This document shows, one piece after another, positions 1-11,319 of a stretch of 64,000 nt of DNA. Source of the DNA: Prorocentrum cordatum (taxonomy: Eukaryota > Sar > Dinophyceae > Prorocentrales > Prorocentraceae); assembly GCA_963575745.1 (NCBI GenBank), contig CAUYUJ010000336.1:64001-128000 (forward strand), in the 5' to 3' direction. How positions within the stretch are numbered: the stretch's first letter is position 1; each line of letters begins with the position of its first letter. The notes under the pieces were generated by a model. That model had not been told where the DNA came from and made no database searches. It saw only the letters and a list, made by a program, of their open reading frames with translations. A program made the translations under genes and the position numbers.

Positions 1-126
1 TTAACGACCAGGTTTTGGTTCAGCCCTCCTCCCTCCTCTCTCCTGATGAGCTGCGGGGTCTGATGAGCTGCGGGGTCCTTCCAGAAGATGCAAGGTATCT
101 AGCGCAGTCTCTCTGGTCGGCTTTCA

Positions 127-1112
127 TTGTCGTCATTTTTCGGTTTCAATGGTGACCGGCTTCAGGCCATGAGTCTCCTCCATTCTGTCATGGGGGCGAC
201 CGGCCGTCTTCCCGCGCAATTGGCCAGGGGCTCGATGGCTCTCTTGCCCAAGGCCTCGGGCGGCTTCCGCCCCATTAGCGTCTTCCCGCGTGGCGCAGAG
301 CGCGGGGGGGGGGGGGCGCGCCGCTTGGAAGCTGCCAGATGGGAGGCGGCCCGCCCTCGGAGATATTGGGCGGCTGGTTCCAACAGGGGCCCCGCGGACG
401 TCGTCTGGCGTCAGAGCTTTAGAGCGGAGATGGGCGCCGAGAGGGGGGGGGGTGCTCGGCGCCCCTGTTTTGGGGTTTCAAGAAAGATTGCGAACGCATT
501 GGGCTGGTCTACCTCTGGGGGCGGTGCAAGCGGCATTCTTTTCCGCTTCCCCTGGCCAGGCGCTGTATTCGAGCTTGCGCTTCGGCTCGATTTCTTGCGG
601 TGGGGGGGTTGGTTGTTGGGCCATACTTCGTCGACAGAGGGATCGCTGCGGGGTGCAGCTTCGCCGCGAGTTTGATCCGCGCGTTCGCGATGTCGGCCTT
701 CGACGAGATCCCTCGGTCGCTGGCCATCGAGTTCGATGCGTGCATCGACGATGCGTGTTTAAGTATGACTGGTTCCTTTCGTTCCGTAGTGGCAGGCCTC
801 GTTCTTGGCGCGAGGACCTTGCGCGACGCCATCGCTGTCACTCTGGACTGCGAGCGGGCCATGGGCAAGATTGGTCTCGCCGCCAGCCACGCGTCCCTCA
901 GCCATGCGCTGGGGGCCAGGCTCGGGCCCTTAGCAGGCACTGGCAAGGCCAGCGTTGTCAACTTAGGCATTGACATCGCGGCTGGCAAGCCGATCCGTTC
1001 AGCAGGTGGTGGCCGCGGGGCCAAGCTGAAAGCTCGCCTCGCTGCCGCGGCCAGGAAGAGCCGACGCCTCGCCCGTCTGAGCAAAGCTGTCGGAAGGAAG
1101 GCCACCAATAAA
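127..1112 (+). pseudogene. LINE-A relict, reverse transcriptase part (5' segment)
   Basis: This is a decayed piece of a non-LTR retrotransposon reverse transcriptase, read in at least two frames. Near 180-290 one frame gives the early RT fingers signature (ALLPKASGGFRPISVF, with the R-P-I core). From about 620 another frame gives a G-I-x-x-G-C block followed by a YIDD-like C-I-D-D motif near 750 and an Asn-Leu-Gly-Ile-Asp stretch near 955. That order is typical of dinoflagellate LINE RTs as I know them. The frame fades at about 1112, in the middle of the basic region that normally follows the thumb. The matching continuation (G-A-G-V-Y-G-M-S-D) appears at about 7140, so the element seems split by the next one. 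Homopolymer runs (for example 306-316) mark frameshifts. The product is non-functional. Family assignment rests on motif order only. Confidence 0.6.
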
Positions 1113-1280
1113 GGCCGCGAACGGCTCGAATCCCCCCGTGTGAATCGGCCTCACACGCCTCCCCCTTTCCCTCCCGCACTTCTCGTGCAGTCTCCCGCCA
1201 TGGCGCCTCCAGCCTGCTGAGGCTGGCCCAGGCGCTCCACGTGCGCCGCGGCGCGGCGCGGCGCTGCTGGAAGACCCTGA

Positions 1281-4175
1281 ATGACAGCGACATGGCGACG
1301 ACGCAGCAGCATATTACGACGCAGCGAGAACGCGAAGTTCGCAGGCTGGAACCCGTACTCTCTCATCAGCTTTCCTGGGAGAACCGATTCTATTAGTCAC
1401 GAGTTCCGCAGCCAGTGCGGCATCCTATGTCCTGGCACACATATTCGACAGATTGCGCAGCTATCACATCATCGCGAAGAGTCCCGACATCATTTCTGGA
1501 TCAACTGGGGCTGGGGCCGATCACCACATGTCACCTCTGCCTGTGGATGTTCCTTCGCGGTCTCTAAGCGACATGTTTGCCCCAAGCACGTGGTCAGAAT
1601 AGCATCCCCGCCATCCGACCTACAGGGCCGTGCAGGCCCTATTGACATAGTACGAGGTCATTTTCGAGTCAGGTTGATTGTTGGCTATCTACCACCAGCC
1701 CCGCATAGTTCACACGCAAAGGTTACGGGACGTACATGTACACGACTTTGGCAGTGGATCACCACTGAGATTACTTCGACCCCGACACGCATGACACCAC
1801 TTTTCTTCGGCGACCTCAACCAAGGCATGGGGCGACGCCATCGAGCCGCATGCACCGACGACAGCATCGGACCACAGCAGCCCGCCCCAGAGACGACCGT
1901 GGGCACATCCATACGCGAAAGTGTCATCCTCAACCAGCTCTGCGCGTACAACACCTTCGGGAACACTGGGCCGACATTCTACGGCAACGGCGGTGCTCGC
2001 AGCAGAATTGACTACTGGATCGGCCCGATTGACGCGTTCCCCATCATCACGAAGCTCAAACTATGATGGCGTTCCCACCAACGACTGCGTGTCCCCCCCC
2101 ACATGCTCGACCACATTCCAATGCTCATTCACGTCCAACTTACCTGCCCGACGTCATCTTCCACAGATCGACGCGCCGACTTCCTACACGACCTACACCA
2201 GCAGCTCACTCAACACGCCCATGCCCTCCGAGTGCCCCAACACGACCAGCTTCCTGACCGACTCGCCGCTTACGTCGCATACCTGGTCCAGCAAGCCGCG
2301 ATCCCGCATTACTCCCGCCATGGAGGTCATCCAGCCTGGCTCAAAGACGCTCAACGTACACGACAAGACCTCCTTCGCCAACGTGCACAACTACGTGACA
2401 AAGGCATGGCGGTCGACGCTGCCCACCTCAAGCTCATCTCTCGACGACCCCGTGAACACGCACAATGGAAACGGGCATGGTGGCATCACTTTCTTGACGA
2501 ACAAATCGCTGACGCTTGCCACCACCGCGACATCGCACGCGTCGCAGAATTCAGCAGACTCCGCGCAGGCACTAAGGCTGGACCCAAGAAACGTAACTAC
2601 TTGGCGTTCCCGAGCGCACGACCCGCAACCGACCACTACCGCGCCGCCCTCGGCAAGCCCGCCGCCGACGGCGGCCTCGCGGCGACGCCCGCGCACCTCA
2701 GCATTTATGTCTCGGGAGACGCCGCCGCCCAGGAGCTCCACCAGCGCCCCGAGAACGACATTCACATCCTCGGCGAGTGCCGTTTGGACCCCACGCTGGA
2801 CGCCCTCCTCGCTGCCGCACAGGACCTCGACGCCATGGCCAAACGACTCTGGACGAACAAACACCGCAAATACTCTCCTGTCTGGTCATGGCCCACCGGA
2901 CTTACCACTATGATGCTATTCCCGACTTACCCCAGCAAACCAGGACTCCCACGCAGTGGACTTGGATCTGCCCCCACCGACTACCCCAACCATCGCCAGC
3001 TCCGACATGGGCTCGGACGCGACACGACACACGACGACTCCACCACTCCAGCACGACGCCCACCACGACGCCCTGACCAACGCCAGCTCACTCTCGACGA
3101 CGACCACGCCCGCGCCCCATGCACCATGCTCACTCACCTGCTTCAACACGTCCGAGACTCAGAAACCCTACCAGTCCAATCCTACACCAGCCAGACCGTA
3201 GCTATTGGCAAGAAAGGCAAGCATCCATGCGGAGATCCAGCCCACGACCTTAACAACTGCCTACGAATGCTGCACGTCTTTTGTCCTTTCTGGCGGCTCT
3301 ATCTCCGCAGCGGGTTGGTTGATTTTGGCAGCACCTACACCCCGCCACCATGGGTCTATGGTGGCATCCGTGCTCGACGACGAGAAGGCCTCATGACGCT
3401 CACGCGCACCGCGACCTTCAAGCTACGCAGTGCACACATCCCACACCTTGTGAAGAGCTACGACATGCGCAACGCTTTCGGCACAGGCGACACTGACCGA
3501 CTACTGGCAGCCCATCGCGTGCGTACTGACGACCCCCACTTCGAGGACATGCTCACGCAACATCGGCACCGTGCCACCATGCGCATCGACGCCAACGACG
3601 ACACCATCGGGCTCCACCCATGCAGTGGAGGCCGTATGGGCGACAGCAACGAGCCCGAGCTCTTCATGGAATCCTTCTATCCACTCATCATCGACTGGGA
3701 CGCAGAGCTCACCGCCGTCATTGGAGACGGCCTCACCTGCACCAGCCCCATCACAGACAACGCCCATCGCATCGACATGGGCGCCTTCATCGACGACATC
3801 GCACGTGTGATTATAGTTCCTGACGGCACACTCCGACAGGCCCTAGCGATATATTGCATCGACGTCTCTATCATGAACGCCAAGCTTCGACGCGGCGGAT
3901 ATTCACAGAACGCGCACAAGCAGGAGACATTGGTACGACTTGCCACCAGCAACGCCACCAAGCAGGCCGCACGACAACTCAGTGGCACATGCATGACCAA
4001 CCTCATCCACCTCGGCTCCTACATCCATGCCGACGGCTACAACACTCGCGAGGTGGAGGCACGGATTCGAGCCTGTAGCATGGGCTGGACACGGCTCACC
4101 CATTTTTGGACCTCAGCCACACCAAGACGTTGCAAACGCCTCGTCTTCCTCGCGAATGTCGCGGGCCGTGCATAG
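1281..4175 (+). pseudogene. LINE-B endonuclease-reverse transcriptase reading frame
   Basis: A single frame is open from about 1281 to 4172 except for a TGA at 2064-2066. The first part is an APE-like endonuclease: a W-N-P-Y-S-L start near 1345, G-D-L-N at 1807-1818 and S-R-I-D-Y-W near 2000-2018, which are hallmark positions of LINE endonucleases. The early catalytic motif usually read as Q-E-T-H appears here as P-G-T-H, so the metal-binding glutamate looks lost. The second part is RT: an R-N-A-F-G palm A-like block near 3465, a C-S-G-G-R-M-G-D block near 3620, and F-I-D-D at 3786-3797 in the position of the catalytic Y/F-x-D-D box. A TAG at 4173 ends it, yet the same frame continues sensibly for another 80 bases. 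Known LINE biology: the endonuclease nicks the target and RT copies RNA at the nick. Confidence 0.75.
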
Positions 4176-4255
4176 ACAGGCTTGGAAGCGCTTGTCCTCA
4201 CCCGTGCTGAGACGGCCTGGATCGATGCGAGCCTCGCAAAAAAAAACTTCGGTGC

Positions 4256-5400
4256 TTGCTCATGAGTGACGCACATTGTATTGACAGCGACGGCCATCAC
4301 CACTCCCTTACCACCCGTGAGCTGTTCACAGTCTGGGGCATCGCCCCCGCGTCTCTTGAGCTATGCGTTCGTCGTTTGAAATGGTGGCAGAGCATCAGCA
4401 GAGAGGTCGAACATCACGAGCAATTTCTCTCAGGGTTCTTTGGGCGATGCCATATTGAAGGTCGATATGCTCCGCAAGGCCTTCCTACCTCCGCCAACAC
4501 CCTCACGGAATCAGGCGCTCTTAACACGGATCCCAAAGTACATCCCTGGGCTCGCCAGCTCCGCGAGGACCTCCTCAGTGCCTTTGCAGCCCCCATCGTC
4601 GACGACCTCCGTGGCCTCTGGGACATTAACGACGACATTCGGAAGTTTTTCAGAGGCCCCGAGATCCAGGAGGCATTCCAGCAGATCGATTTCAGCTACC
4701 TTCGGCAGGCGTGCGTCTCGCAGTCTTGGGCCCCACCAGGTCACCACTTCTTGCCACCTGAGACCCCTCTGGGAGACCCCGACAGCGACCCCGAGGATCC
4801 GAGCCCGTTCGTCTGCAACATCGAGGGCTGCATCAAGGCCTTCCGCACGTTCTCTGCACTCATTGCACATCAAACAACAGCAGCACTTCCAGGACACGGA
4901 GCCCCCACCATCCTATCTACGATCGCTCTCGACAACAAATGTCTGGTTTGTGATAATGTTTATGGTTCTATCAAGTATTGCCAGACCCACCACCGACGGT
5001 CCTGGATCGACGGGCGATGCTTCATCGATCGCATTCTGCACACGCACACGTGGCAGCCTATTACTGCCACGCGATGTCCGCTCGAACATATCAGCCCCGA
5101 CATCGAGTGTCAGCGAGAATATTACGACATCGACGGGCTCCGATCCCACCTCCGCACGCACATCCCTCCGTCACCGCGTGGCCCTTGGCTCAAGACATTG
5201 CCTCGCTCGGCGAGGGAGGCACGCCCGCGCGGACCGACAGTGCCTGAGCGATTCCTCGCCGCCCCACTGTGGCGACCATCCGACACCGCTCTGCTTCGTC
5301 AAGAGATTCGACAGGCAGCGACGCTTCAGCTGGGCATACATTCTCGAGCTTCAGCCACAGCACCGACTACTTCACGAGCTCGACGGCCGCAACTCCGACG
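4256..5400 (+). pseudogene. LINE-B zinc-finger region downstream of RT
   Basis: This is the continuation of the LINE-B protein in a shifted frame. It begins with a thumb-like stretch (I-A-P-A-S-L-E-L-C-V-R-R-L-K-W). From 4813 it has a C2H2-like finger (Cys codons at 4813 and 4828, His at 4868), then a second Cys-x2-Cys pair near 4940-4955 with following histidines, and a third His-rich block near 5140. Finger tails after the RT are usual for LINEs in dinoflagellates and some other protists and are thought to bind nucleic acid. The open frame formally continues to 6301, but after about 5400 it is Thr/Ser/Pro/Arg-rich low-complexity sequence and the meaningful frame changes to the next entry. 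The frame change near 4250 follows an A9 run at 4239-4247, a likely indel site. Confidence 0.6.
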
Positions 5401-5519
5401 ACCACCACCTACGCACGACACTAGCAGTGCGACTACCACAGCCATGACGTCCACCCTGACACTACCGCGACCACTACGACCAGCAGAACCAGCCCGCAGC
5501 CCGACGCCAGCTCCACCTG

Positions 5520-6440
5520 ATGGCCTCAGCAGCGGACAGCAGCACGCCACCAGCAGCGGCGCCGAACATACCAGCTCAACCCAAAGCACCGCGACGCGGA
5601 GCACGTGCCCCGTGGAGAGGCCCGCTACCGTCCTTGACCAAGTATGGAACCTCTGGCAACGACTCCAAGACCGACGAACCACCCCAGCGCAGACGCAAGG
5701 TCCAGGGGGCCAAGGGCAGCAAGGGCCAACCGACGCCGGCAGCGGACCAGGTGGACGACGACATGGACGTGGAGGAGATCGAGCCTCGCCGTGCTCGACG
5801 CAGAGGCGTACGACGGGCTCCTCGAGGACAGCACACCGACAAGCAGTGGACGAACAAAGATCAGAACATGCAGATGCTGCTCACCTCGCTGATGACACTC
5901 ACACTTCAGAACACTCAAAAAATACGGATGATCATGTGCACGGTGGCCGACACATGGACGGTACCAATCAACCTCCCGACGGTCTCCCACATCTCGACGG
6001 AACTCGAGGGCTTCAAGACGCGGGTCAACAACTACCGCACCAACAAGGACACCGAGGCGCTCAAGATGCTGGGCCCACCGACCCCCGCACTCGAGCTCGC
6101 CATGTTGGAAGGGCTACTGACATGCGAAGCGGGAGGCCGAGTCCGCAAAGAGATCGAAGAATACTTCGAGAAATGCCAGCCAGAGGGCCCTCAGCTCGAG
6201 CCACTGATCGACGTAGAGACCCTCCGGACCGAAGTCGCCTTCCTGCGCATCGACAAGACGCACGACCCGAGCATCGCCAAGCTGATCCTCGGCGCCAATG
6301 ACTGGCAGGGACGAGGCCTCCTGCTCGCTGGCCTACGCTCAGAAGGGATCGCGAAGCACCACCTGGGCCCAGCCCCAGCGGGCTGGCTAGAGGAGGAGAT
6401 ATCGACATGGCTGGACCATTTCCGACGAATGACAGGATGA
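5520..6440 (+). CDS. LINE-B C-terminal tail domain or second ORF (306 codons)
   Basis: This open frame has a basic, proline-rich start (R-R-G-A-R-A-P-W-R-G), an acidic patch (D-D-D-M-D-V-E-E-I-E) and then about 200 residues of ordinary globular composition (leucine-rich helices, a K-E-I-E-E-Y-F-E-K segment). It ends with a TGA at 6438-6440. It overlaps the tail of the previous frame in a different phase. I take it as the C-terminal extension of the LINE-B polyprotein reached after an indel between about 5400 and 5520. A separate small ORF is the alternative. I do not recognise an enzymatic motif, and its function is unknown. Confidence 0.5.
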   Translation: MASAADSSTPPAAAPNIPAQPKAPRRGARAPWRGPLPSLTKYGTSGNDSKTDEPPQRRRKVQGAKGSKGQPTPAADQVDDDMDVEEIEPRRARRRGVRRAPRGQHTDKQWTNKDQNMQMLLTSLMTLTLQNTQKIRMIMCTVADTWTVPINLPTVSHISTELEGFKTRVNNYRTNKDTEALKMLGPPTPALELAMLEGLLTCEAGGRVRKEIEEYFEKCQPEGPQLEPLIDVETLRTEVAFLRIDKTHDPSIAKLILGANDWQGRGLLLAGLRSEGIAKHHLGPAPAGWLEEEISTWLDHFRRMTG

Positions 6441-7130
6441 TCCGATTCGTGCCTGGCGGCACGCTCCCTGCAGCGACGCCTGCAGTAGTTCCCGGGACCG
6501 ACCTCGCACATCAGATGTCAGGCGACCTTCCTTCAGATAGTGCTGATCCTGAGGCACGCGCCCACGATCTAGCCGCTGATGAGGAGGCTGCCGGATTTTT
6601 ATTCTCCTGATGTGCTCCACGAGGTTTTTTTTCAGATGCCCCCTCGCACAGAGCCGTAGCTAGACTCCTATTCACTCTCCCTCATTCCTGCTATCCCCGA
6701 GGAGGAGATGAGGAGAATCCCCCCCCCCTCTTTCGTCGCCCGCCATAGCAGGACCTTCTTTAGTTGCCACATTCCGCCCGACCAGCTTGTCTGTAAGTCT
6801 TCGGCTCGGGCCAGATGCTGGGTAACCTCCCTGGGCCGCCTTTCAGGGAATTCCAACGCACAGCGCATGCCAGCCCGCGCTACGCGTGCTGCACCGTTGT
6901 AGCGACAGGCCTAGCATGGCAGGCAAGAGGCAGTTCGGCACTGCAGCGACGAGCAAGGAATGTATTTAAATATAATGCGGGTACGGCGGTACCAGACAGG
7001 GCTTCGGTGTTGCCGGTGTGGTCGCACCCGCCACACGTGGACACACCCACCTGTGAAATCAGTTTCATCCGTAACCGCTCCCATGTCGGCGTAAAAAAAA
7101 AACGCCCATATTTTTGCGGCTGGCCCGTTG
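6441..7130 (+). other. LINE-B 3' non-coding region with A-run
   Basis: No supported coding frame occurs here. The sequence holds several homopolymer runs (T9 at 6625-6633, C10 at 6719-6728, A10 at 7094-7103) and ends where LINE-A coding sequence resumes. The A-run could be the remains of the LINE tail, but another 27 bases separate it from the inferred junction. An AT-rich patch lies at 6961-6977. Nothing else was identified. Confidence 0.35.
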
Positions 7131-8660
7131 GCTGGTGTTTTTTTCCGGGGCCGGGGTTTACGGCATGTCTGATCGGGAGTTGTTGACTCTCAGAAGAATG
7201 GGCATGAGCACCGTCGAACCAAGGTCCCAGGGTCGCTCGTTTTCAGTCTTGTCCCTCTTGGAGGGCGACCTTCCTTGGTGCTGCGGTTGCTCCCATCCTG
7301 AGATGGGCTCGCGCGGTCTGGTTGCGGCATGCTCACGCTTTCGAATGGTGCCTTTCCTTCTCCGAATTGAGAGAAGGCTGGGGCGCTGTTTTTTTTGGCT
7401 ATCGAGGATCTCTCTGGGAGAATAGTCTCGGGACCTATCAGCGCCCCCCGTATGTTTCTTCATCGCTCGGGGTGGTCCATGCTCGATTTCTGCACTCTGA
7501 GAGATGATTTCGGCAGGGGAATTTCGCTCACTTTGGACTCTCCCCAGACGGTCCGTTCCCTGTGTCGCGACGCTGCGCGCAGGAACCTGGAGCGGGATTC
7601 TAGTGAAAAGTTTGGTTGTGAACACCGTTTGTGTTGGGCTGTGGTGAAACATTGTCTTGGGTCCTCTAAGTTTTCTCAGCAGGACAAGGGGCTCATGAGG
7701 GCCCTCGCGTGCAACGGCATTTGGACGGCCACTGGCGCCGTGGCCGCTAGCTACCTCTCCGCCTCGCCGCACTGTCCGCGCTGCGGCTTGCACGACGCGC
7801 TCCACCATCGCCTCTGGGCACGCGAGCACGTGCAGAAGATGGGAGACGAAGTGGTCCCTGCTTGGATGCAAGAGGCCGCGAGGGACACTTCGCCCCCAGA
7901 ATATGATCGCGCGTTTTCTCTGCATGGTGCGTTCCGCCATCCTGGGGACTTGGTACCTGGGCCGTGTAGGGGAGGTGGGGTGGAGGTCAAGTAGCATGTG
8001 GATGTGCTCCCTGATCCCTCCCCCGGCTCCTCTCCTGTTTGTGGTGACAGTGTATGGGGCCTTTTCTTTTGTTTTGTTTTTCTCTTCCGACGGCCCGTGC
8101 CATAGACGCGTCGTCCGAGAATTGTCTAGGAGTGCCTGGGGCCTCGTCTCGCCCGAGGGACGCTTCGTTCGTCAGGGCAACTTGTTCGCTGATGTGACCG
8201 CCAAAAGTGCCCTTGCGAGGCGCGCTGCGGCTGATCCAGCTATTTTGGATGAGCTCAGTCGCTGTATCAAGATTGCCCTGCATGTCATGAAGCTTGGGGC
8301 TGCTGTCTTGCTTGAGTGGCCCAAACTTGGATACATAGGCACTTTGCGTGCTCCTCCGCCGCCCCCGAAACCCGTGCTTGTGCTCGCCCACACGTGGAAG
8401 AGGATGAGTGGGTTCTGGCATTGCGAGGTGTGTTTGAAAAAGGGCTCAGTCGTGGGAGCAAAGGCAGCCCCTCCCACCTCGGCCTGCCGTGGACGCTCGA
8501 AGCTGGACCAAGGGGTCCTGGAGCGCCTGCAGCACAGTGTTGTGGCGTTTCCTTGCTCCGGCGCGTCATGCCTGTGGCTTTGTCTCAGATGTAATTTTTA
8601 TTCCAGTGGCGCACAGGTGGTGGGTCTCAGTAAGGTCAGCACCCCCCCACGGAGATAGGC
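7131..8660 (+). pseudogene. LINE-A relict, 3' segment (connection, zinc finger, RNase H end)
   Basis: Coding traces run in three successive frames. At 7140-7200 G-A-G-V-Y-G-M-S-D-R-E-L follows directly in sense from the segment ending at 1112. At 7440-7990 there is a helical region ending in C-P-R-C-G and H-H-R-L-W (about 7768-7815), a Cys/His cluster common in LINE proteins just before RNase H. At 8150-8220 Q-G-N-L-F-A-D-V-T-A-K resembles the last RNase H motif (G-N-x-x-A-D-x-x-A-K). At 8390-8640 a H-T-W...W-H-C-E-V-C block and later Cys pairs form a terminal zinc-binding tail. The RNase H core between about 7990 and 8130 is missing or unreadable. Several indels separate the frames, so this is a pseudogene. 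Confidence 0.55.
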
Positions 8661-8825
8661 CGAAGGAACTTCTGGAGAATCAAGAAGGGTCCCCACCCAG
8701 ACAAACCAGAAATCACTGTTGACCTGATGATTTGATCCCCCCTGCTGTAATCTGAAGGGTCTTTCATTATTTTCACTGGCGTCTCGCAGTGGTGATCTGA
8801 TGCAAGGGATTAGATCCCCCCCCAA

Positions 8826-9450
8826 AAAAAGACGAGGAGGAGGGGGAGGAGCAGGAGGAGGAGGAGGAGGAGCAGGAGGCTGATGAGGAGGAGGAAGAAG
8901 AAGAAGCAGAAGAGAAAGACGAATCATAAGGAGGATACAGATAATCATAACAATAACAATACTACTATTAATAATAATAAGAAGACGAATCATGATAATA
9001 ATATTAGTAGTAAGACTAACAACACTAAGAAGAAACAAACGAATAACAACACGAGTAATGAAAACACTAATAATAACACGCAGGATGCTCATAATACTAA
9101 TGACACCAAAACTAATAATAATAAAAGTAGTGATGCTACGAATAAGAATGATGATACTAATAATAATACGAATAACAAAAAAAGACTACTACTACTCAGA
9201 ATAATAATATGAAAGCAACTACTAATAATATTAATAATGAAACTAATACGTATTCTAATAATATACGATATGTATAATATTGCTAATTCTAATAAGAATA
9301 ATAATAATAATAAAACTCATAATCATACTAATAATAATAATGATAACAATAACAATAATAATACTAGTAGTAATAATAAAATAGAATAATAATACTAATA
9401 ATAATAATAATACTAATATCAATAGTATGAATGATATTAATAATAATACG
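8826..9450. repeat. GGA-rich tract followed by AAT/ATA triplet field
   Basis: From 8833 to about 8925 the plus strand is (GGA)n with interruptions, then to about 9450 it is an imperfect (AAT/ATA)n field with AC substitutions. Frames through it are only Asn/Thr- or Ile/Met-rich low complexity. Bases 8661-8825 contain nothing I can name. No gene is supported. Confidence 0.85.
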
Positions 9451-9599
9451 AAGAACTGTATACAGAGGAGGGGGAGGAGAAGACGCAGGAGCAGCAACAT
9501 GAGCGGGAGGGTCACGAAGAATACGAGCAGGAGAAAGAGGAGGAGGACGACGAATAGGAGGCGAATGCCCGGACGGGGACCTCGGGTTGACATGGGGGG

Positions 9600-10145
9600 T
9601 CCGGGCCACCCCAGAGGCTCCGAGCGCGCCTGATCGGCTCCAGACGCCTTCCAGACCAGCCCAAGACAACCCAAGAATGCATTTGGGGCGCCCTGGGCAG
9701 GTTCAATCCGCGCGAAGACGACCCGAGGTTCCAGAAGCCTCTCCGACGCTCCGAGAGGACCCCCTAGGCAGGAGCTCGTATTCGAGTGTTTTATATGTTG
9801 GTGCGTTCTTGCTGCTCCTGGCTCCCAGCTGCCCTGGACAGGAAAAGAAGCCGTCAATATCACCCCACGACGGTTCAAAAAGCCCCCAAGAGAACCCCAA
9901 CACGGCCCAACACAATTTCGAGACGGCCCACGAGACCCCCAAGAGGGCACAAAACGGCCCCAGGAGACCCCCAAGAAATGCCCTAAGGACGAGGACACTG
10001 CCAGACAACCCCCAAGAGGCTCCCAAGAGGCCCCCCAGACCCCCCCACCAGATGGTCCCCAAGGGCCCTCCGATGCGTCCCATCGCGCTCTCAGACGGCA
10101 CAACGACCGCCCTGGACCCCGAGGCACCCCCCAGGAGGTTCCGCG
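9600..10145. repeat. CCAAGA/CCCCAAG-type degenerate array, copy 1
   Basis: The plus strand is a degenerate short-period repeat built on CCCCAAGAGG and CCAAGACGG words, best at 9880-10060. The same family returns on the plus strand at 29690-30165 and 46665-46790, and as its reverse complement (CTTGGGGCC words) at 54960-55540, 63000-63190 and 63850-64000. It is the sequence into which the large LTR element inserted. Proline- and glycine-rich frames through it are by-products. Confidence 0.7.
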
Positions 10146-10285
10146 CACCCGCGAGAGAAAGGCGGTGTACGCCCGGGATATTTGTCCCACCGTATTTTGG
10201 GATGCGTGCGATGCTTGCGGACACCATCTCCGGAGTCGACTAGAACCTAAGCGCGCGAAGCGCGCGCGTGGTTCTATTGCGTGTG

Positions 10286-10368
10286 TGTATATATATATAT
10301 ATTTATATATATATATATATATATACACCCCCCCTCCCACCATTTTCGTGGTTCGGAAAGGGGGTATG

Positions 10369-10410
<42 letters not shown>
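10286..10410. repeat. (TA)n microsatellites
   Basis: Two TA runs, 10286-10325 and about 10371-10410, are separated by a short C-rich spacer ending in GGTATGTATATG. This is a pure dinucleotide repeat with no coding content. Confidence 0.9.
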
Positions 10411-10412
<2 letters not shown>

Positions 10413-10419
10413 GCTTCCA

Positions 10420-10735
10420 AGCTACCCCCCCTTCCCTTCTTTTAATGGAGCCGGGGTGAGCCCCCCCCCCCTTTGAAAGGGGGGGGGTTCGGAAGCTACC
10501 CCCCCCCCTCCCTTTTCGTGGCCGGAAAGGGGGGGGGGGCTTCCAAGCTACCCCCCCCCTCCCTCCTTTTAATGGAGCTGGGGTGAGCCACCCCCCCCCT
10601 TTGAAAGGGGGGGGGGCTTTGGAAGCCCCCCCCCCTCCCTCCCTTGGTGCAAAAGGGGGGGGGGGCTTGAAGCCCCCCCCCCTTCCCCCCTTTGGCCGCC
10701 CAGCTCCCGGAGCCATCGCCCTCCCTTTCGCCTCC
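10420..10735. repeat. C/G-homopolymer block, left arm of an inverted pair
   Basis: Repeats of about 60-100 bp combine C8-C12, G8-G12, AAGCTAC, TTTAATGGAGC and palindromic CCCCTTTGAAAGGGG words. The last 45 bases (10691-10735, TTTGGCCGCCCAGC...TTTCGCC) reappear inverted at 12878-12921, and the whole block is similar in reverse complement to 12878-13370. The two blocks therefore flank the 101-bp array as a large imperfect inverted repeat. Confidence 0.7.
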
Positions 10736-10739
10736 ATTT

Positions 10740-10823
10740 ATTCCCGCCCCTCTCCCTCCTCCTCTTCTTCCTTTTGCCTCCTCCTCTTCCTCGTCCTCCT
10801 CATCCTCCTCATAGTCATCATCG

Positions 10824-10864
<41 letters not shown>

Positions 10865-11110
10865 GTACTCCCCCGCGGGTCCTTCCGTTCCGTTCCTCCT
10901 CCTCCTCCTCGGTTTTCTCCTCCTCCTCCTCCATTTTTCCTCCTCCTCCTCCTCATCATCATCATCATCCTCCTCTTCCTCCTCCTCCTCCTCCTCCTCG
11001 TGATCCTCCTCCTCCGTTTCCCCATCCTCCTCCTCCTCCTCCTCTCCTCCTCCTCCTCCTCCTCCTCCTCCTCCTCCCTCCTCCCCCTCCGCCTCCCCCA
11101 TCCTCCGCCT
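10740..11110. repeat. (TCC)n and (TCA)n triplet tract
   Basis: Pyrimidine-rich triplets, with a clean (TCA)n run around 10818-10863 and TCC runs on both sides. The opposite strand is GGA/TGA. No gene is supported. The following 200 bases (11110-11315) hold no recognisable feature. Confidence 0.9.
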
Positions 11111-11319
11111 CCTCCTCCCCCAGCTGGCCGCCGTCTTACACGAACACTGCCAAACCCGACGGGCTGGCGTTTTCCGAATTACACTTCGTGCAACTTTCGG
11201 GGGGGATAGTATTTTTCCCAACCCTCCTTGGTTGGGTATTCGTTTTGAATAGAGCAGTGTGGTCTCCACTTCCTCCTTCCCGTCCCGTCTCCCTCTTGCC
11301 TCCTCCTGTCTTGCTTGCG

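Larger units (their letters stand above)
1113..7130 (+). mobile_element. LINE-B, non-LTR retrotransposon inserted in LINE-A
   Basis: A roughly 6-kb element reads in the same direction as the relict it interrupts. In order it carries an APE-type endonuclease, a reverse transcriptase, a Cys/His finger region and a C-terminal tail domain, then about 690 bp of non-coding 3' sequence containing a run of ten A at 7094-7103. The outer limits are inferred from where LINE-A reading stops (AATAAA at 1107-1112) and resumes (about 7131-7145). No convincing target-site duplication was found, so both ends are approximate. In-frame stops (TGA 2064-2066, TAG 4173-4175) and two frame changes (about 4250 and 5400-5520) show it is dead. 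Confidence 0.6.

Noticed and set aside
5170-5197. CTTGGCTCAAG inside LINE-B as a spliced-leader relict
   Set aside because: It lies in the middle of a coding frame and the preceding ten bases do not match the leader.
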